A stretch of 64,000 nt of DNA from Phoronis australis (lineage: Eukaryota; Phoronida; Phoronidae), in assembly GCA_002633005.1 (NCBI GenBank), contig NMRA01000028.1:399989-463988 (forward strand). Reading direction: 5' to 3'. Numbering within the stretch: the stretch's first letter is position 1; every line of letters begins with the position of its first letter. Of this stretch, positions 24,142 to 63,045 are shown in pieces. The notes beneath the pieces are model-generated. The model was given only the letters and a program-made list of their open reading frames with translations. It did not search any database and had not been told where the DNA came from. The position numbers and the translations under genes were made by a program.

Positions 24142-25099
24142 TGTGCTTCAGAATGTTCGTTAAAACTGAATTGTCCATCTCTAGGCACGTACACACAACA
24201 AAAGTATATTTGAATCTATTTATATCTGATTAACAAACTTGTATAATGAAACTTTGGTTGACATCCTTTATTGTATTCTTGGTCATAGTAAGCCAGTTGG
24301 ATGGGAGTTAGCCTGCATAGCAGACGATTTACCCAGTATTCATCCATTTCGTGTACGCCAGACGACTACTCACATAAATAGACTGGCCTGTGGTTCATTT
24401 AACCGATGACTACATTTTGTGCAATATAATTCACATTGTTGTATGACCTCTTTTTTAAATGTGAACACAATAAAATTTACCATTTCTCTACCGATTTCAT
24501 CAGTGTTCACAGGTGTTACGCCATTTTATAAAAACAATGTCAAGGTCGTTGTTGGTCCCTGACTATAGTCATTTGCTGTGCATTGTCGAATAGCCAGGCA
24601 CAACCGAATGTCGGCTAGGCCAATAAGCGAACGTGAGGAACAAAGGAGATAAAATGATCATGTTTAATAAGGGGAAAGGCTCAAGATCCGATTTTGGTTC
24701 ATTGTTTTTTGCATTCTATTCCCAAACATCGACAGTATCCATGTAACTTGTGTATTACATATTCATTTTTACTACCTATTTTTGTGTAGTGGTTTGCCAT
24801 CAGGATAAGGTGTTTAGCGGTCAATTTGGGCAAGATTACGTGTGGCGGGGCCAAAAGGGAGCATGGCAGGCTGTCTAGATTTTTAAGCACAGGGGAAACA
24901 CTGCTTTGTCAATAATTAATAAAAATCCAACGCTCATGAATATCGCATTTCATTGTTCAGTCTCAGTCAGCTTTGTCTGAAACATGTCTTAACAATCTTA
25001 ATTTTGTGAAGAGTTTTATGGTCATGTGCACTAGAAGAAAAGTTTGCAACTAAAAAATAAGGCTATGCTTTTTCTCCAGGTGACGCCCTCACTTGCCGA

Positions 25100-25120
25100 A
25101 TGATTGGATCCAGTGGCTGA
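25100..25120 (+). other. Upstream ORF in TBL1XR1 leader
   Basis: ATG at 25100 opens MIGSSG and stops at TGA 25118-25120, leaving 15 bases before the main ATG. It has a weak context (C at -3) and is out of frame with the main start, so leaky scanning or reinitiation is expected. Confidence 0.6.
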
Positions 25121-25135
25121 ACCCTATTGCTGACC

Positions 25136-51400
<26,265 letters not shown>

Positions 51401-51966
51401 CCGTCTACCTCTCATCATGTGTCAACCTCTCACCTTGACAACTCATCAACTGCAAGTGTAAGGTCACTTGTAGTTTATTGTGCTACACACGGAGGTCGCC
51501 ACTGCGCATAGCTGGTGTTAGTGTGAATGCCGCAACAGTCCGTGTACTGCGTTCGGACAGTGTCATCAGACGGACATAGATCAGATCCACTGAAGGAAGT
51601 TATGGAAGACTGTGGCTTGTTAGTGATGTGACTGGGCTGAGAGAGCAGCATGTCACCATTTCCTTGCAGGTGAAAAATGCTTTTGTCTGTGAGTTCTCTC
51701 CAAGTTACAAGTCTCACTAAACAACTGTAGTAAAGACTGCTTTGTTAAGCAGGTGCAACAACATTTGGATAGATAGAGAAATGTGTTGGAATGGAAGTGG
51801 ACTGAGGAGCCCGTTGCAGTGACCACTTGTCGTCACTAAATTGTTTGGTGAAATGTCCAGTGTGCTATACATCTCCAGGAAACTGGTGACTTGACGACAG
51901 AGGGAGCAACTGTTGTGTGTACTGGTTGTAAATAAGACAGCAGTGTATAAATTGGAACATAGTTGA

Positions 51967-52667
51967 AATAAATTTGTAAAGTCAAAGCCATGCTATGGCT
52001 GCTGAGGGTGTTGAACCCTAAACGTGTTCGTCTTTGATGCAAATACCGTTTAGTGTTATTTTAGCATAAGCATTCAAAACATGGTAATTCTTGATTATTC
52101 CCTACTTTGGGACCAAACTGAACCACATCATTTATACTGAGACACCGCTCACGTCTTCTGATGAAAGTTGTTGGAGCAATAAAATGACGTTACTGTAAAC
52201 ATTTTGTGCTTTCCCAATAACTACTCTCACTTGAGCCACTCGACAGTTGAAGTGTGTAAGTTAACTGTTTTTAGCGAAAAATGTACCTTAGATGCATTGC
52301 GTTTTCTAGGTAAAGATACCCTTCGCCTAGTTTTTTTTGCTCAAACGACCGTGTACTGAGGGCTTGTCTGAGGCAATCGTTCTCAAAACAACCAGTGAGA
52401 AATGTACTTATGCAATGCCCTTAGTTTTGGGTGTCGATTATGCCCTTGAAAGTCTTAACAAAACCAGATTCCATGTCTCGCTTGAATCCCGGGCTACCTG
52501 CTGTGCTCTTTTACAAATGAACGTTGAATAGTAGAATTAGGTAAGGAGACGCTAGGTACAACTAGAGTATTGTTAGATGTCACGGGGCGATGTGTCTACA
52601 GTAAATTCGTGGAATAATGTTCTCAATCGTCCATCCTGTTTTATGTTACAAATGGCAACCTAATAAA
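51967..52667 (+). terminator. Candidate TBL1XR1 polyadenylation signals
   Basis: AATAAA at 51967-51972, 52178-52183 and 52662-52667, giving possible 3' UTRs of about 0.6, 0.8 and 1.3 kb. The last is followed by a TTTTG-rich stretch and may be the main site. Confidence 0.5.
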
Positions 52668-52689
52668 TTACTATATTTTGATACAAGAG

Positions 52690-53930
52690 TAAACTGTGTT
52701 ATTTTGTATTTTCACCTAAACCCATAAACAGCATCAGGTCTTACCAGAACTTAAAGCAAGTTTGCAATAACATAAATAACCAGAAAGTGGTTTTCGCAAA
52801 AGTCATACAGCATAAGGTCAAACCAAAATCACCAGAATAAAGCAAGTTGTCAATGACAAATCTAGTGCCAGACAACGAAATCCCGTTCTGCAATCATGAA
52901 AATTTAGGAAAACTAACTTTCCACTTGAGTCTCTGAAATGGGCCTGACAATAGTCACTTCTAAAGTTGGCATTGTATATGGCTTTAAAAAGAACCGTTGC
53001 CTATGTTCTTACATTCCTACAGCTTTGTTGCTTCCCGACTTTTTCACTTTGGTGTGTGAGAACTGATGACCCATTAGCAACTTGGCCAGTTGCACAGTGC
53101 CTTGTATTTCCTCAACAAATTATACAATTCCCATTATTGTCATGAAGCTTGTTGATGGGGGAAACTGGCGCAAGGTGTGGAGTATAGCAATTATCACACT
53201 AGCGATGACTGGCTGAAATGAATCGTGGGTTAAAACTGGTGATTTTTCAAACTGTTTAGCTTCTGGAACTGAATTTCTCTTAAAAAGTTCGGTTAGGGTA
53301 ATTTTTAGCTAAAGAAATACAAAAATAGCCAAAAAAGATGCATTTCGGTTCTATGGTAGCTGTTGCTGAATGGTTTTAGTGACTCTTTGACCGGTGCTAG
53401 AAAACACTTAGCAATAGACAAGATTGATATCTCGACTAGCCTCGATTAAGAGACTGCTGGTGCACAATGAACAATTCCAATGCATTGAAAATGCTCAATT
53501 AAAACAAAATATGTTTTAAAACTTTTCATTGTCCCGCGTCATTTATATATCAGTACATTGCTTTCTTCATGTGTATAGTAATATATTAATAAAGTAGCAA
53601 TTAAATGGCACACAGTGAGCTACAACAGAAATCATTCCCTCACTGCAGATTTTGAGACGGAATTCATCTGGCCGTAGACCACTGAAATAAACTTCATAAA
53701 TAACCACAGCATAGTGAATACTATCCAGAACAAATACTCTTGAAACCAATCTAAAAGAAATGCATTACCAAATTAGTTGTGTTTTGTTTCAACATCAATC
53801 ATTCAAACTACGTACCCATGCTCAGTCCAGAAAGCATTTTTAAAATGTAACTTCAAAAATTAACTCCACAGGGTTGTGAATGGTTGAACAATAGCTAAAA
53901 AGTAGCTTCTGTAACTAAGTTGTTGTTCTA
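52690..53930. other. Intergenic spacer between convergent TBL1XR1 and ATG3
   Basis: No gene, repeat family or structured RNA is recognised here. Confidence 0.5.
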
Positions 53931-53937
53931 ATGTTGA

Positions 53938-53943
53938 TTTATT
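53938..53943 (-). terminator. Candidate ATG3 polyadenylation signal
   Basis: TTTATT on the + strand (AATAAA on the - strand), about 447 bases past the ATG3 stop codon. It is the first canonical hexamer I noticed. Confidence 0.4.
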
Positions 53944-54389
53944 CAAATTTCCAATTTGGATCTGGATTTGACCAAAGTATGACTGTCCAGTGTATGTGGG
54001 CTTAAATTGATTAGTTTCATACAATTAAAGGTGCTTTAAACCTGCATTTCACAGGAACTTGTCGTCCGTTAACCACAGTTACCAATAATAAAACCACTAG
54101 TAAGATGTTAATACATTTCAATCTTTACTTAAGTATGGATTTGGCATATGTCGCTTTAACTTAAATAAAAACTAAATCTTGTCCAAAGTATTTGTCTATG
54201 AATCGGACTGTTGTCGTTTTCTATTAGATTTTGTGAAGTTGCTCTTCTTTCAAGGATGCAGACGATTGTAAACTGTAATCGGCACCTCAGACTGTGTTCA
54301 TTAAGTCAACACATGGCACTGATGTTACAAGCACAGCAGACGACAATCGTAGAAAAGACATTTGATTATAGTCTTCTTTTAAAACTATT

Positions 54390-54540
54390 TCACATGGAGA
54401 AGTTCTGTGTGTAGTCATACTCAATGGTGGGAATCACAGCCTGTACAAACTTAAGGAATATCATCAAGTACATGTGAACACCCAGTTCACCCCCTCCTTC
54501 AGCGACTGTCTCTATTATCTTTTTCATCACATCGGCGTGT
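54390..54540 (-). CDS. ATG3: ATG3 exon 9 (terminal)
   Basis: Codes [20 protein letters not shown] through YDYTQNFSM and TGA (54390-54392). The first base completes an Arg codon. Acceptor TTTTTTAG. Nearly identical to the vertebrate C-terminus. Confidence 0.97.
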
Positions 54541-57500
54541 CTAAAAAACAAAATTGGAAATTTGACAATCACATGAAAATGCTAAAATGAGTAAAACACT
54601 AAGAAAACAACAAAAGTTATAAAAAATTCAAATTAGCAGAGGAAAAGAAAATAAATTTTTACTAAAATCTCATTTTTAGTAAAAGAAAATATTTCACCAA
54701 ATGAGAGTTGTACCATTTTCAACTTCTGTATCATAGTAACCAGCATACTATATTTAGAAACAATTGTAAGCATTCACAAAAATGTCAGAGGCCTTTGGCA
54801 ATTATCTGTGACCGAAATTATTGAGACTTTACTTTCAAGTCTAGTCCCAAAATTTGATGGACATCAACCAAAAGCACAAGCTGACGAACCCTTCAAAAAT
54901 GCCACTTATTACTACTGTAAAGCTATAACAATGCCACTCCACACCAAAAACTAATGAGCTGAGGCTAGGGTTGAGAAGTGTCCAACATGCCCAAGTACAT
55001 GTCAGTTATGACGACCTCAACAAGCATGATCTAAGATCAGATAAGTAATTATTGCAAGACAGAGCAATGCTCCACATCGTGAGCATACCTGCAAGGGTGC
55101 ACTGAAGCCATGGGGGGTCCAGGAATGTTTGGATGGGTTTCCATGGTAACAGTTTTCTTGGCATGATCTTGACTAAAATCATCATACATCTGTTCTACGG
55201 TGAGTGGTTTTCTATTCTGAGAAAGAAAAGTTCAGAAACAGTTAGACTCGCTATTAATTGAATAAAAGTGAAAACTGGTATTTTAATACGGTATATATAC
55301 ATATACCATACATACGGTAATTCAATACTCACAAAGCCAGTACTATTTTATAAATTACTTATTGTGACTGTTAATTTTGTTGGAAGCAAGCAGCATTGGT
55401 GACCACATTCACAGTGCAGGTAGCTCCATATTGAAATTCGCTTTCTCACCAGGCAGCAATGATTTCTTCAGTGGACTGGCGTTCAGCGCTACCTGCAGAT
55501 GACATGTAATGTGGACAGGAGGTTGCAACCCATTTTAAAACATTTTCTGCATTCATAATGCCGTCGATTTTCTACTGTTGTGCGGTGGGGTGTACTAATG
55601 ACTCACGATAAAGGCGAAGAAGAATCAGTGGCTGTGAAGTCAGTGGCTGTGACAGATAAAACATCTGAGTTTCAAGCCAAACTGATGGCATCGCATGTCT
55701 GGTGCATTTTTGGCAGTGCTGGGCCGACAGAAGAAAAATAAAGAAATAATTGCGGAAGTCTAGTACATGTTCATGTGGGCTCACTACACTGATCACCTGG
55801 AACCATAATTTATGCTTTATTAATATTATAGTTAAAACCGAGCTGAAGAGTTAGAGACCTGACTCAAGGGTTCAGAAGTGTGTCCCAATGAGACTTGAAC
55901 TCCCAGAACAAAATCCTTGCCCCAGTTTGATTTAATATAATAATTTTAAAAGGTCCTTTTCAACTCGGCCCAGAGTAGAAAGCAGCGTCACTACCTGCCA
56001 TCTTGAATTTCTGTCCACTGCCGTCTGAGTGGCAATCAAGAGCAACTCATTTCCGGGTTCTCAGTACACTAAAGAGCAACCGTACAAAACGTTTGCTATT
56101 TACAAGCAACAGACCTGATACGACGAAAGTAAGAATGTGCCACATTTTGAGCTTGGAGAGGATAATTATAGGACATAGTGGCTTACAATTTTGCTGGCAA
56201 TTGTCAATCACAATAGGCCTTTTGAAATTGATATGCAAGGTAAGTGAAAATAGTTCTTTGTGAACCCTGCTGTTAGTGATACAACAGCCCCAGTTGGCAT
56301 GTGTAAGTAAACACAGCTTAAAAAGGGTTTATAATCCTGGCTGAGAAGATAATTGTTTTATTAACCCCTATAGGTTTTGAATAGCCATGTCTGGAATGCA
56401 TCCATTGAGTGATTGATTGCCTTTACTCACCTCATCATAACCAAACAGCCATAGTCGTGGTGTTTGGTAATATTTATCGTAAGTTATATTTAAATCATAA
56501 GTTCTAGTTTGTAAAACTCCATCTTCCTCCACATTAGATGACACCGCTCCTTCGTCCGATGGTTTTGTTGAAAGATCTAACGTGGCCTGAAATTGTGACG
56601 AAAAAACCACTAAAGTATTGTTTATCTATAAACTATAGTATGGTAACAATAATAATAACAAACAAATCTTGATTCACATGACAAATTGATCTGGAACAAC
56701 TCAGCGCCAGTGCAAGATGATCTACAAAAGAGTGACCATTTACCCTGCCAAGTATCATGCTGTGCAATGTTTCATACTATAATAAAACGGAAATTTAATA
56801 AAGTAAACCTGCACCTGCGTATCATATTTCCTTACTTATTGTTATTATTGGCTGGTTCTACAGAAGCCGGCAGACATGCATCATTCAGACACTTACACCT
56901 ACCCCCTTCAGGCTATTTTATTTTAACATTGTACATGGATGTAAAGCTTATTCACAATATTTCTGTCTAGGAGCTCAATAAATGGCTTCAACTTTAAGTC
57001 AAATATTGAAAAAATATGCTTTGTCAACCATTCAAAGTGCATATTTTCTGAAAGGAGAAAGATCGAGGATTCAAAAAATATGCTTCTTACTACTCTGTCT
57101 TTATTATTGTCATGTGATCACATTTTAAAGTCCAATTTTCATGTGTAAAAAAGGTACATTAACAGCAAAATAACCCCCCAGACCTTTTACTAAAACTTTT
57201 TTAAATGAAAACTTTAATATCTTAAAAAACGCCATGAGCATTTTGCTTTAAAATGTTTAATTTTCACATACCAAGCAATATACGAATAAGACTGCTGTTT
57301 TTTTACAAAAATGCCTTGCTTTGCGAGTCAATTTGGCATAAAACTGACATCAAAAATTCCTAACAGGATGTTTTGCTATGGATCTACCTTCCTTGCACAT
57401 GAAAATTTGACTTAAAAACATGGCCATGTGACAATAATAAAGATTAAGTAGCAAAAAGAATATTTTTAAAATCCTTGATCTTTCAGAAAATATGTGCTTT

Positions 57501-60500
57501 TAATTGTTGACAGTTTTTTTTCTTGATATTTGAGTTAGAGTTGAGGCCGTTTATTAAGGTTCTAGATAACCTTAAACTATAAAACATTACATAAGAAACA
57601 GCATTTTTTGAGGTTGTGTCAAAATGTGAAACTCTTAAGAGACTAACTAAACATCGCTTAAACTGACTACTGGTATCCACAATTATAAGAGGTTGTGTCA
57701 AAATGTGAAACTCCACAGACTAACTACACATCACACAGTTTACCGGGTCCTCTTCATCTAACATTCCACTTTCTTCAAAGGCTTCCATGTCTGCCGCCTC
57801 TTCATCATCATCGTCGTCATCGTCATCATTGCTTGTTGTTGCCATGGAAGCACTAGTTTCCTGATAGACAAAATAAGCATTTATGAACTACCTTCTCAGT
57901 CCAGACATTACCCAATTGACAAACCTATCTCAGGGTGATTCAGACTAATCACCCAGTATTCATTATGTCATAAACAAAATAATTATCAGATGAAGCTGGG
58001 AGTAATAATAGTAATGGAGTATTATAGTCCAAGGTTGAAATTTCATATTTGTAAAATATATCAAAATGACAATTAAACAAGGGTACCACAAAGGTCCTTC
58101 GTTTTGTATTAGATGAACAACACAAATCAACCCTAAAACATCTGAACAAGAATATCAAACTGACTTTTTATGGTAGTCATGAATCTCAGGGCAACATCTG
58201 CAAGGCAGACTAGATCTTATCAACATTTGTTTAGCTGAATGTATGAAAATCATGCACCAACAATCATGCATTTATCCTGACCACCTCACTATTGACACCA
58301 AACGGGTGGTAGGCCTCTCATAGCAGTGCGTTGGCAATGTAAATGCCATTACAGTTTTCAAAGTTTTATTTTATGCAATTTTTGAACTTTTTCATAAATA
58401 TAACAAAAGTACTATTTTTAATAATTCCTCACATAAAAACGATTATTCCTATTTTAGAGAACAATGCATAAAACATAGTATATGAAAGTTTCATTTGGAT
58501 CTCATGGGCTATTTCTAAGATATAACGATCTGAAGTTTGCCAAATTTGGACATTTTTCTAGGGTCCTAGATAACTTTAAGAAAATTAAGTTTACCTTGCT
58601 ATCTAGTGTCATTTCCGCAACTGCTTCCTGAACTGTGTGTAAACTGCTATCAGCTGAAAGCATAGGTTTAACATGAGAGTGTAAACATCAACATTCACAT
58701 TTTGAAGGAAGAAACCAGACGTTTCATCAGGATATATGAGCACAAAATATTGATACCACTCATTTCTCGCACACTTTGATGGTGCTGAATGATTGTTGTG
58801 TATTGTTGTTTAGGACACAGAGCCTCGTTTTAGCATCAATTTGAACAAAGCTAACGTGAAAGCGTGCATTCCAAGCGTGCAGAACCATTGTTATTTGGAC
58901 ACAACATCTCGTTTTCAAGCATAATGGCGAATTCATGCAAACGGTGAATATGAGGAAAGTGACATCTGTCACTACAACTTACCAGCATAATGATGTGTAT
59001 CCACCCATCCGCCATCTTCATCTACGTCTATCACTTCCTCCATCTCTTCTTGGTGGTTGTCCATTTGTTTCACTCTTTTGTAACATGGCACTGATTCACA
59101 AACACAGGACACAGTAAAGCATCAGTTTAACAACACCTGCTGAATTGTAATTGGTCACACTTGAACTCATAAACACAATGCAAAACTACAAAACGCAACA
59201 CATTCGTTCAAGTGAAATCATTAGGCTGGTCCTGGATAGAAATCTGATTTGTCATGGAGATAGGAAAATGCATTGTTACATTATTGCATGACATCAGAGC
59301 AGAAAAACTTCACTGGCATTGTAAGGTCAAATACTGTTAATGCAGTCAAGAAAAACTTGAAAAAGGAAGGCGCAAACAAACAACACGAGAAACTCCTGAC
59401 CAATGGACCGAAAACAAGGCTAGAGAACTGCTCGACAGATTTTGCAGCACTGTGGGTAAATACTGTAAGATTCAACCGTTGCTGTGTAATCCCGGCCCGC
59501 CTGATTGCTAGAAATTATCAAGCCTGAGCAAGTGATGTTTACTAAACTCTTTGCTGATTAAGTCTATCACAAACACATGCCAAAACCTAGTTATTGCTTC
59601 ACATAATGCAGGATAGTGCAGCGACTAAACTTGCAATATTTACATAGATCAATTCAAAGTTACCAATCGCTCACAGTTAGTAACTCAGTCACAGTAGCAA
59701 TCACAGCTCCACGCAGTTCATAGTTGATACGGAAAAAATCTAAAATGTGTGTCAGTCAAAAGTAGAGCTTTTAAAGATGATGCTGAATGTGGGTTCAGTC
59801 TCTTATTTCACAAAAACTACTAAGGAGCAACAGGCTCATTTACATGTTTGAACTGAACCTGATGCATGAAGACTGTGACAAGCAAGATAACAACAATGGC
59901 CAGGTGCTTAACACATCCCATGTTCATATATTGATGCTGTCCAGTCAATACATAATTAATAACCCAAGTGCTATGCAAGACAAACCATGAAAAGAATCCT
60001 ACGTTGACACTCTCACCTATCGAGACAACTCGTAACTCGACCGGTTTGCGTACCTCGAAATCTGCTGCAATGATCAAAGATCCCATGCAGTTGTTGACAT
60101 GCAGTTACATCGTCTATGGACGCCACAAGCTGCTGATGTTACTGTTCTCTAGGTAATCAGACCCATCATAAAGACATTGTGGGCACCACAAATATTTTTT
60201 TAAATTTTCGTTTTGAAAGTTTTTAAATACCATCTTTGAATAAGTTTGTGAGAAGTACCGGTACAAATGATTAGGTCTTTGAAAGTTGAAAATCCGACAA
60301 GAAATGTGACTTTTGCTGCCAACATCTTTTCAAACAATGTTGCCAGTATTCTACTTCACATTAATTATGCAATTTGTGCAACATAATTGGGCCAATTACA
60401 AAACCAGCAGGCAGCACTTGGATTTTGAGGTAAGCAAACAGTCAGCATGTAATTGTTGGTATGCCAGAGGGAACACGCTTTCACTCAAGTTGAAAGTCTC

Positions 60501-63045
60501 CCACACTAATCAGCAGAACTGGACTTACCATTTCTTGTGATTAGGAACTGTTTGTCTTTGGGTAAGTAAGACTTGACTTTAGACTCTTCACCTGTGGCCC
60601 ACTGCCATGTAGGGCAGTGATGTACAAGGTGGTCACCAGCAGCAACAAACTGAATACGACAAATAAATGAATACGACCAATAACTGAATGGACATTCTAA
60701 GTTTTCTACATTAGGTATTAGATGCCATGTTTTCAAAGGGGTATCAATGTTAAGTCTAAAAAAAACTACCAGGACAGTGAAGAACACATACCAGATAGTG
60801 ACAACTATACTGTAGCTGTATTTTGCCCTGTTTAGTTGGCTAAAACATGAAAATCAAATTCGACCTTTTACTCTGACTCGTAAAATCAGTCTCGTTCCAT
60901 TACCACAAGAACACGGAAACCTTTAGTCACTCAACAAATGCTTTGGAGGTTATTGGGAATGGTCAACTCTAAAATAACAAAATTGAAAATGACTCATATA
61001 CTAGCACACAATTGTCTATGACTTGAGTTGTTAATAGAAAGAGAATTGTATCATGGTGTTTTTAGAGTAAGAGGTCAAGGCTAAGACTAAAAGGCCTAGT
61101 TCAATTTTCATTCTAGCACGCTTAAAGCCAAGAAGACAAAATGCAAGTTCACAAATGAAGTTTCATTTGAATCCTAAACTTATACCGAGTTACAAAACAA
61201 ATACACTTAAGCAGATGATTACCATATAATTGAATGAACAGAGAACTCACAAGGTATTAACTATATATAAGTATATATGCTACAAGAATTACTACTCAAA
61301 TACACCAAATGAAAAGGAATCAAACAAGCATTACACTGTGTTTTATTACAATAACATACACACTAGTTAGTATATATAGATTATTACATGGCGAAGTCGT
61401 TATCCCCCGTTATCTAGAGCCCGAGTGGATTTTGGAGAATTATCGCCCGAGGCTCGTCAGCCCCGAGGGTGATAATTCTACAAAATCCACGAGGGCTCTA
61501 GATAAGGGGGATAACGACTGAGAACATGTAATAATCTATTTATACCACATACTAAACGAGAAACATTGCAATGAATCGATCTACCTTTCTCGACTCGCCT
61601 CGGCTTTGTAACTACTTTCTATGTCAGAGGCCCGGGGTCGGAGGTCGTGACCTTTTAAGAAAAGCCGAGCTATTTTTGTCNAAGTTCAGTTTATAAGTCC
61701 TACCTCATCTGGCGTAAGAACCCCTGTCTCCTTGAATTTGGAATTCTGAAATAGTTTACACAAATGTTATCAGACCTCAATAACGCCATGCCAACACAAC
61801 GCCATGGTAACACAAAACGAAATTCCTTCGAGTCTGACAGCAAACCTCTGTGTTTTTTGATGTTGTTTTTTTTGAAAGCAGACGTCTTTGTTTCTAGAAA
61901 CTCCCAAAATGCACACAGTTTGCTTACTTATAAATAAACAGCCTTTTCTATTCTCACATAAATGCAGTTAATCTGGTCATTCACATAAACGTCCACTGTC
62001 AAATTTAAAAAACTTTTGCTTTTAAATCCCAACACCCTGATTTTTAAGTAACATTGCCAGTTAACATTGGGAATGGATTTTGCAAATCGATCCATTTGAT
62101 GTTCCAAGGCATATGGGCTATGCACACTAATTGTTTTATCCATAAGTTCATTGGGGATTGCAAGTACAGGCTCGACGTTTCATGTAAACTCACCAAATGC
62201 GACCCGGCAAAATTCTCAGCTAACCAAATGGGAACTGAGGTTGGTACAACATGGAAACTTTGAGGGGGGGTGGAGTCCTGGCCCCTACAGGCAACTCAAG
62301 AGCCAGACTAACAACAGAAAAAGGTCAAATTCAGCAAATGTCCACCAAGCTTGGCAGGATGGCATTTTTTTCATCGAAAGGAAATTGAGAATGCCTCGCA
62401 TGCTCAAAAATGACCAATTTCCCCTTTTTGAGTTCAATAGCCCCAATACCAAACGTTTGAGGCAGGCCGGAAACAGATGGTCGTCACACACCATCTGTGC
62501 TTAACTCATAAGTGCATCTGCATCAGATTTTTGACTTCCATCATAGTATTTTGAGTGCAAGCAACTTCGTTTCAACCTGGGATTTTTAGCAGATTGCCAA
62601 ACAAATTTTAAGGTTGCATTGGTTGGTGACTCCTGAGTAGGTGGCAAATCGACGAAGCCCTAAACTAACCAAAGTAAAGTCTTTGATTTGAACTGCAAAA
62701 GCTTCGGCCAGATCGTGTTCCACGAAGTTTACACGTTTCAGCCTGCCTTTACATACTTATTTACAGACACGTTACGTTTCTATGTGGGTAGATTAGCACC
62801 TAGGCAATTACATCGCCCTGGATGCCGCAGGCATGCCAACCGAGGGGCTACGTGTTGCCTAATTAGAACCGAACTTCATTCCTGAAATTGAAAAACACCA
62901 AATTGCGTATGTTTTATATAGTTAAATACTAAACATGTTGTTGAAGCGAAAACACTTCAGAGCGTCAGTATACCTTCAATACAGGCGTTAAATATCCAGC
63001 AACTCCTAAAGCCGTGCCTTTGACAGCATTCACGAGATTTTGCAT
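54390..63045 (-). CDS. ATG3: ATG3, autophagy E2-like LC3/GABARAP-conjugating enzyme, complete
   Basis: Nine coding exons join in phase into 317 codons plus TGA (human 314). Family role: Atg3 accepts ATG8/LC3/GABARAP from ATG7 as a thioester and transfers it to phosphatidylethanolamine on growing autophagosome membranes. Visible features are an N-terminal amphipathic segment (1-24, [19 protein letters not shown]) that senses curved membrane in the family; [20 protein letters not shown] (39-58); an acidic flexible region (about 90-190) with an Asp run at about 146-153; the E2 core [20 protein letters not shown]; the catalytic motif HPC with Cys267; and [20 protein letters not shown] near the C-terminus ending NFSM. 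The start is supported by homology and by A at -3. Transcribed towards TBL1XR1 and convergent with it. Confidence 0.98.
55089..55216 (-). CDS. ATG3: ATG3 exon 8, catalytic cysteine
   Basis: Codes [20 protein letters not shown] through ASVHPC plus two bases, containing the thioester Cys267 in HPCR. Acceptor TTCTCAG, donor GTATGC. Confidence 0.97.
56431..56586 (-). CDS. ATG3: ATG3 exon 7
   Basis: 52 codons, [17 protein letters not shown] through [10 protein letters not shown], containing the E2-core ILQTRTYDL-type strand and [12 protein letters not shown]. Acceptor TTTCAG, donor GTGAGT. Confidence 0.97.
57038..57497. mobile_element. Foldback repeat in ATG3 intron 6
   Basis: The left arm (from about 57038, GCATATTTTCTGAAAGG) and the complement of the right arm (ending 57497) agree in order over about 150 bp: ATATTTTCTGAAAG, then AAGGATT/GAGGATT, CTTTATTATTGTCA and AATTTTCATGTG. 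No coding capacity. A single-arm relative lies at 32085-32300. Confidence 0.6.
57744..57860 (-). CDS. ATG3: ATG3 exon 6, acidic flexible region
   Basis: 39 codons, [11 protein letters not shown], then an eight-residue Asp run, [26 protein letters not shown] codon mixing within the run argues for selection on acidity rather than a recent microsatellite. Acceptor ATCAG, donor GTAAAC. Confidence 0.95.
58595..58653 (-). CDS. ATG3: ATG3 exon 5
   Basis: 59 bases, [19 protein letters not shown], corresponding to vertebrate GITEAVKEITLENK. Acceptor TTTCAG, donor GTAAAC. Confidence 0.92.
58983..59090 (-). CDS. ATG3: ATG3 exon 4
   Basis: Codes [20 protein letters not shown] through [11 protein letters not shown], including the conserved PCYKR and DGGWVDT blocks. 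Acceptor AATCAG, donor GTAAGT. Confidence 0.96.
60529..60649 (-). CDS. ATG3: ATG3 exon 3
   Basis: Codes [20 protein letters not shown] through KQFLITRN plus one base, almost identical to the family consensus. Acceptor ATTCAG, donor GTAAGT. Confidence 0.97.
61376..61539. mobile_element. 164-bp palindromic MITE-like element
   Basis: ATAGATTATTACATG (61376-61390) and CATGTAATAATCTAT (61525-61539) are perfect complements. Inner blocks GTTATCCCC.GTTATCTAGA, then GAGCCC, GGATTTTG, GAATTATC and CCCGAGG mirror across a centre near 61459. It would fold into a near-complete hairpin. Confidence 0.7.
61704..61745 (-). CDS. ATG3: ATG3 exon 2
   Basis: Only 42 bases, [14 protein letters not shown], matching vertebrate [14 protein letters not shown]. 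Acceptor TTTCAG, donor GTAGGA. The undetermined base at 61681 lies just outside. Confidence 0.95.
62168..62240. repeat. Dispersed repeat, also at 17916-17975
   Basis: Both contain AAATGCGACC(C/T)GG, then AAATTC(C/T)CAG, CAAAT.GGAA and TGAGGT in the same order. Unclassified. Confidence 0.5.
62974..63045 (-). CDS. ATG3: ATG3 exon 1
   Basis: 24 codons from ATG 63043-63045, [19 protein letters not shown] through TPVLK, an amphipathic N-terminus. Donor GTATAC. Confidence 0.95.

Larger units (their letters stand above)
16003..25079 (+). other. Upstream region or first intron of TBL1XR1
   Basis: No coding exon seen. Contains a foldback element (20493-20935), units of the CCTAGTGGC repeat family (21390-21800), MITE-like sequence with repeated CCCGTTTA(G)ACAT words (about 22147-22560) and a foldback MITE with target-site duplication (23714-24141). 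17916-17975 is a dispersed repeat also found at 62168-62240. 17430-17560 resembles 60810-60930. Confidence 0.5.
54541..62973 (-). other. ATG3 introns
   Basis: Eight introns of about 330-1440 bp. They hold a foldback (57038-57497, intron 6), a small palindromic element (61376-61539, intron 2) and the dispersed repeats at 60810-60930 and 62168-62240. I see nothing else above background. Confidence 0.6.
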
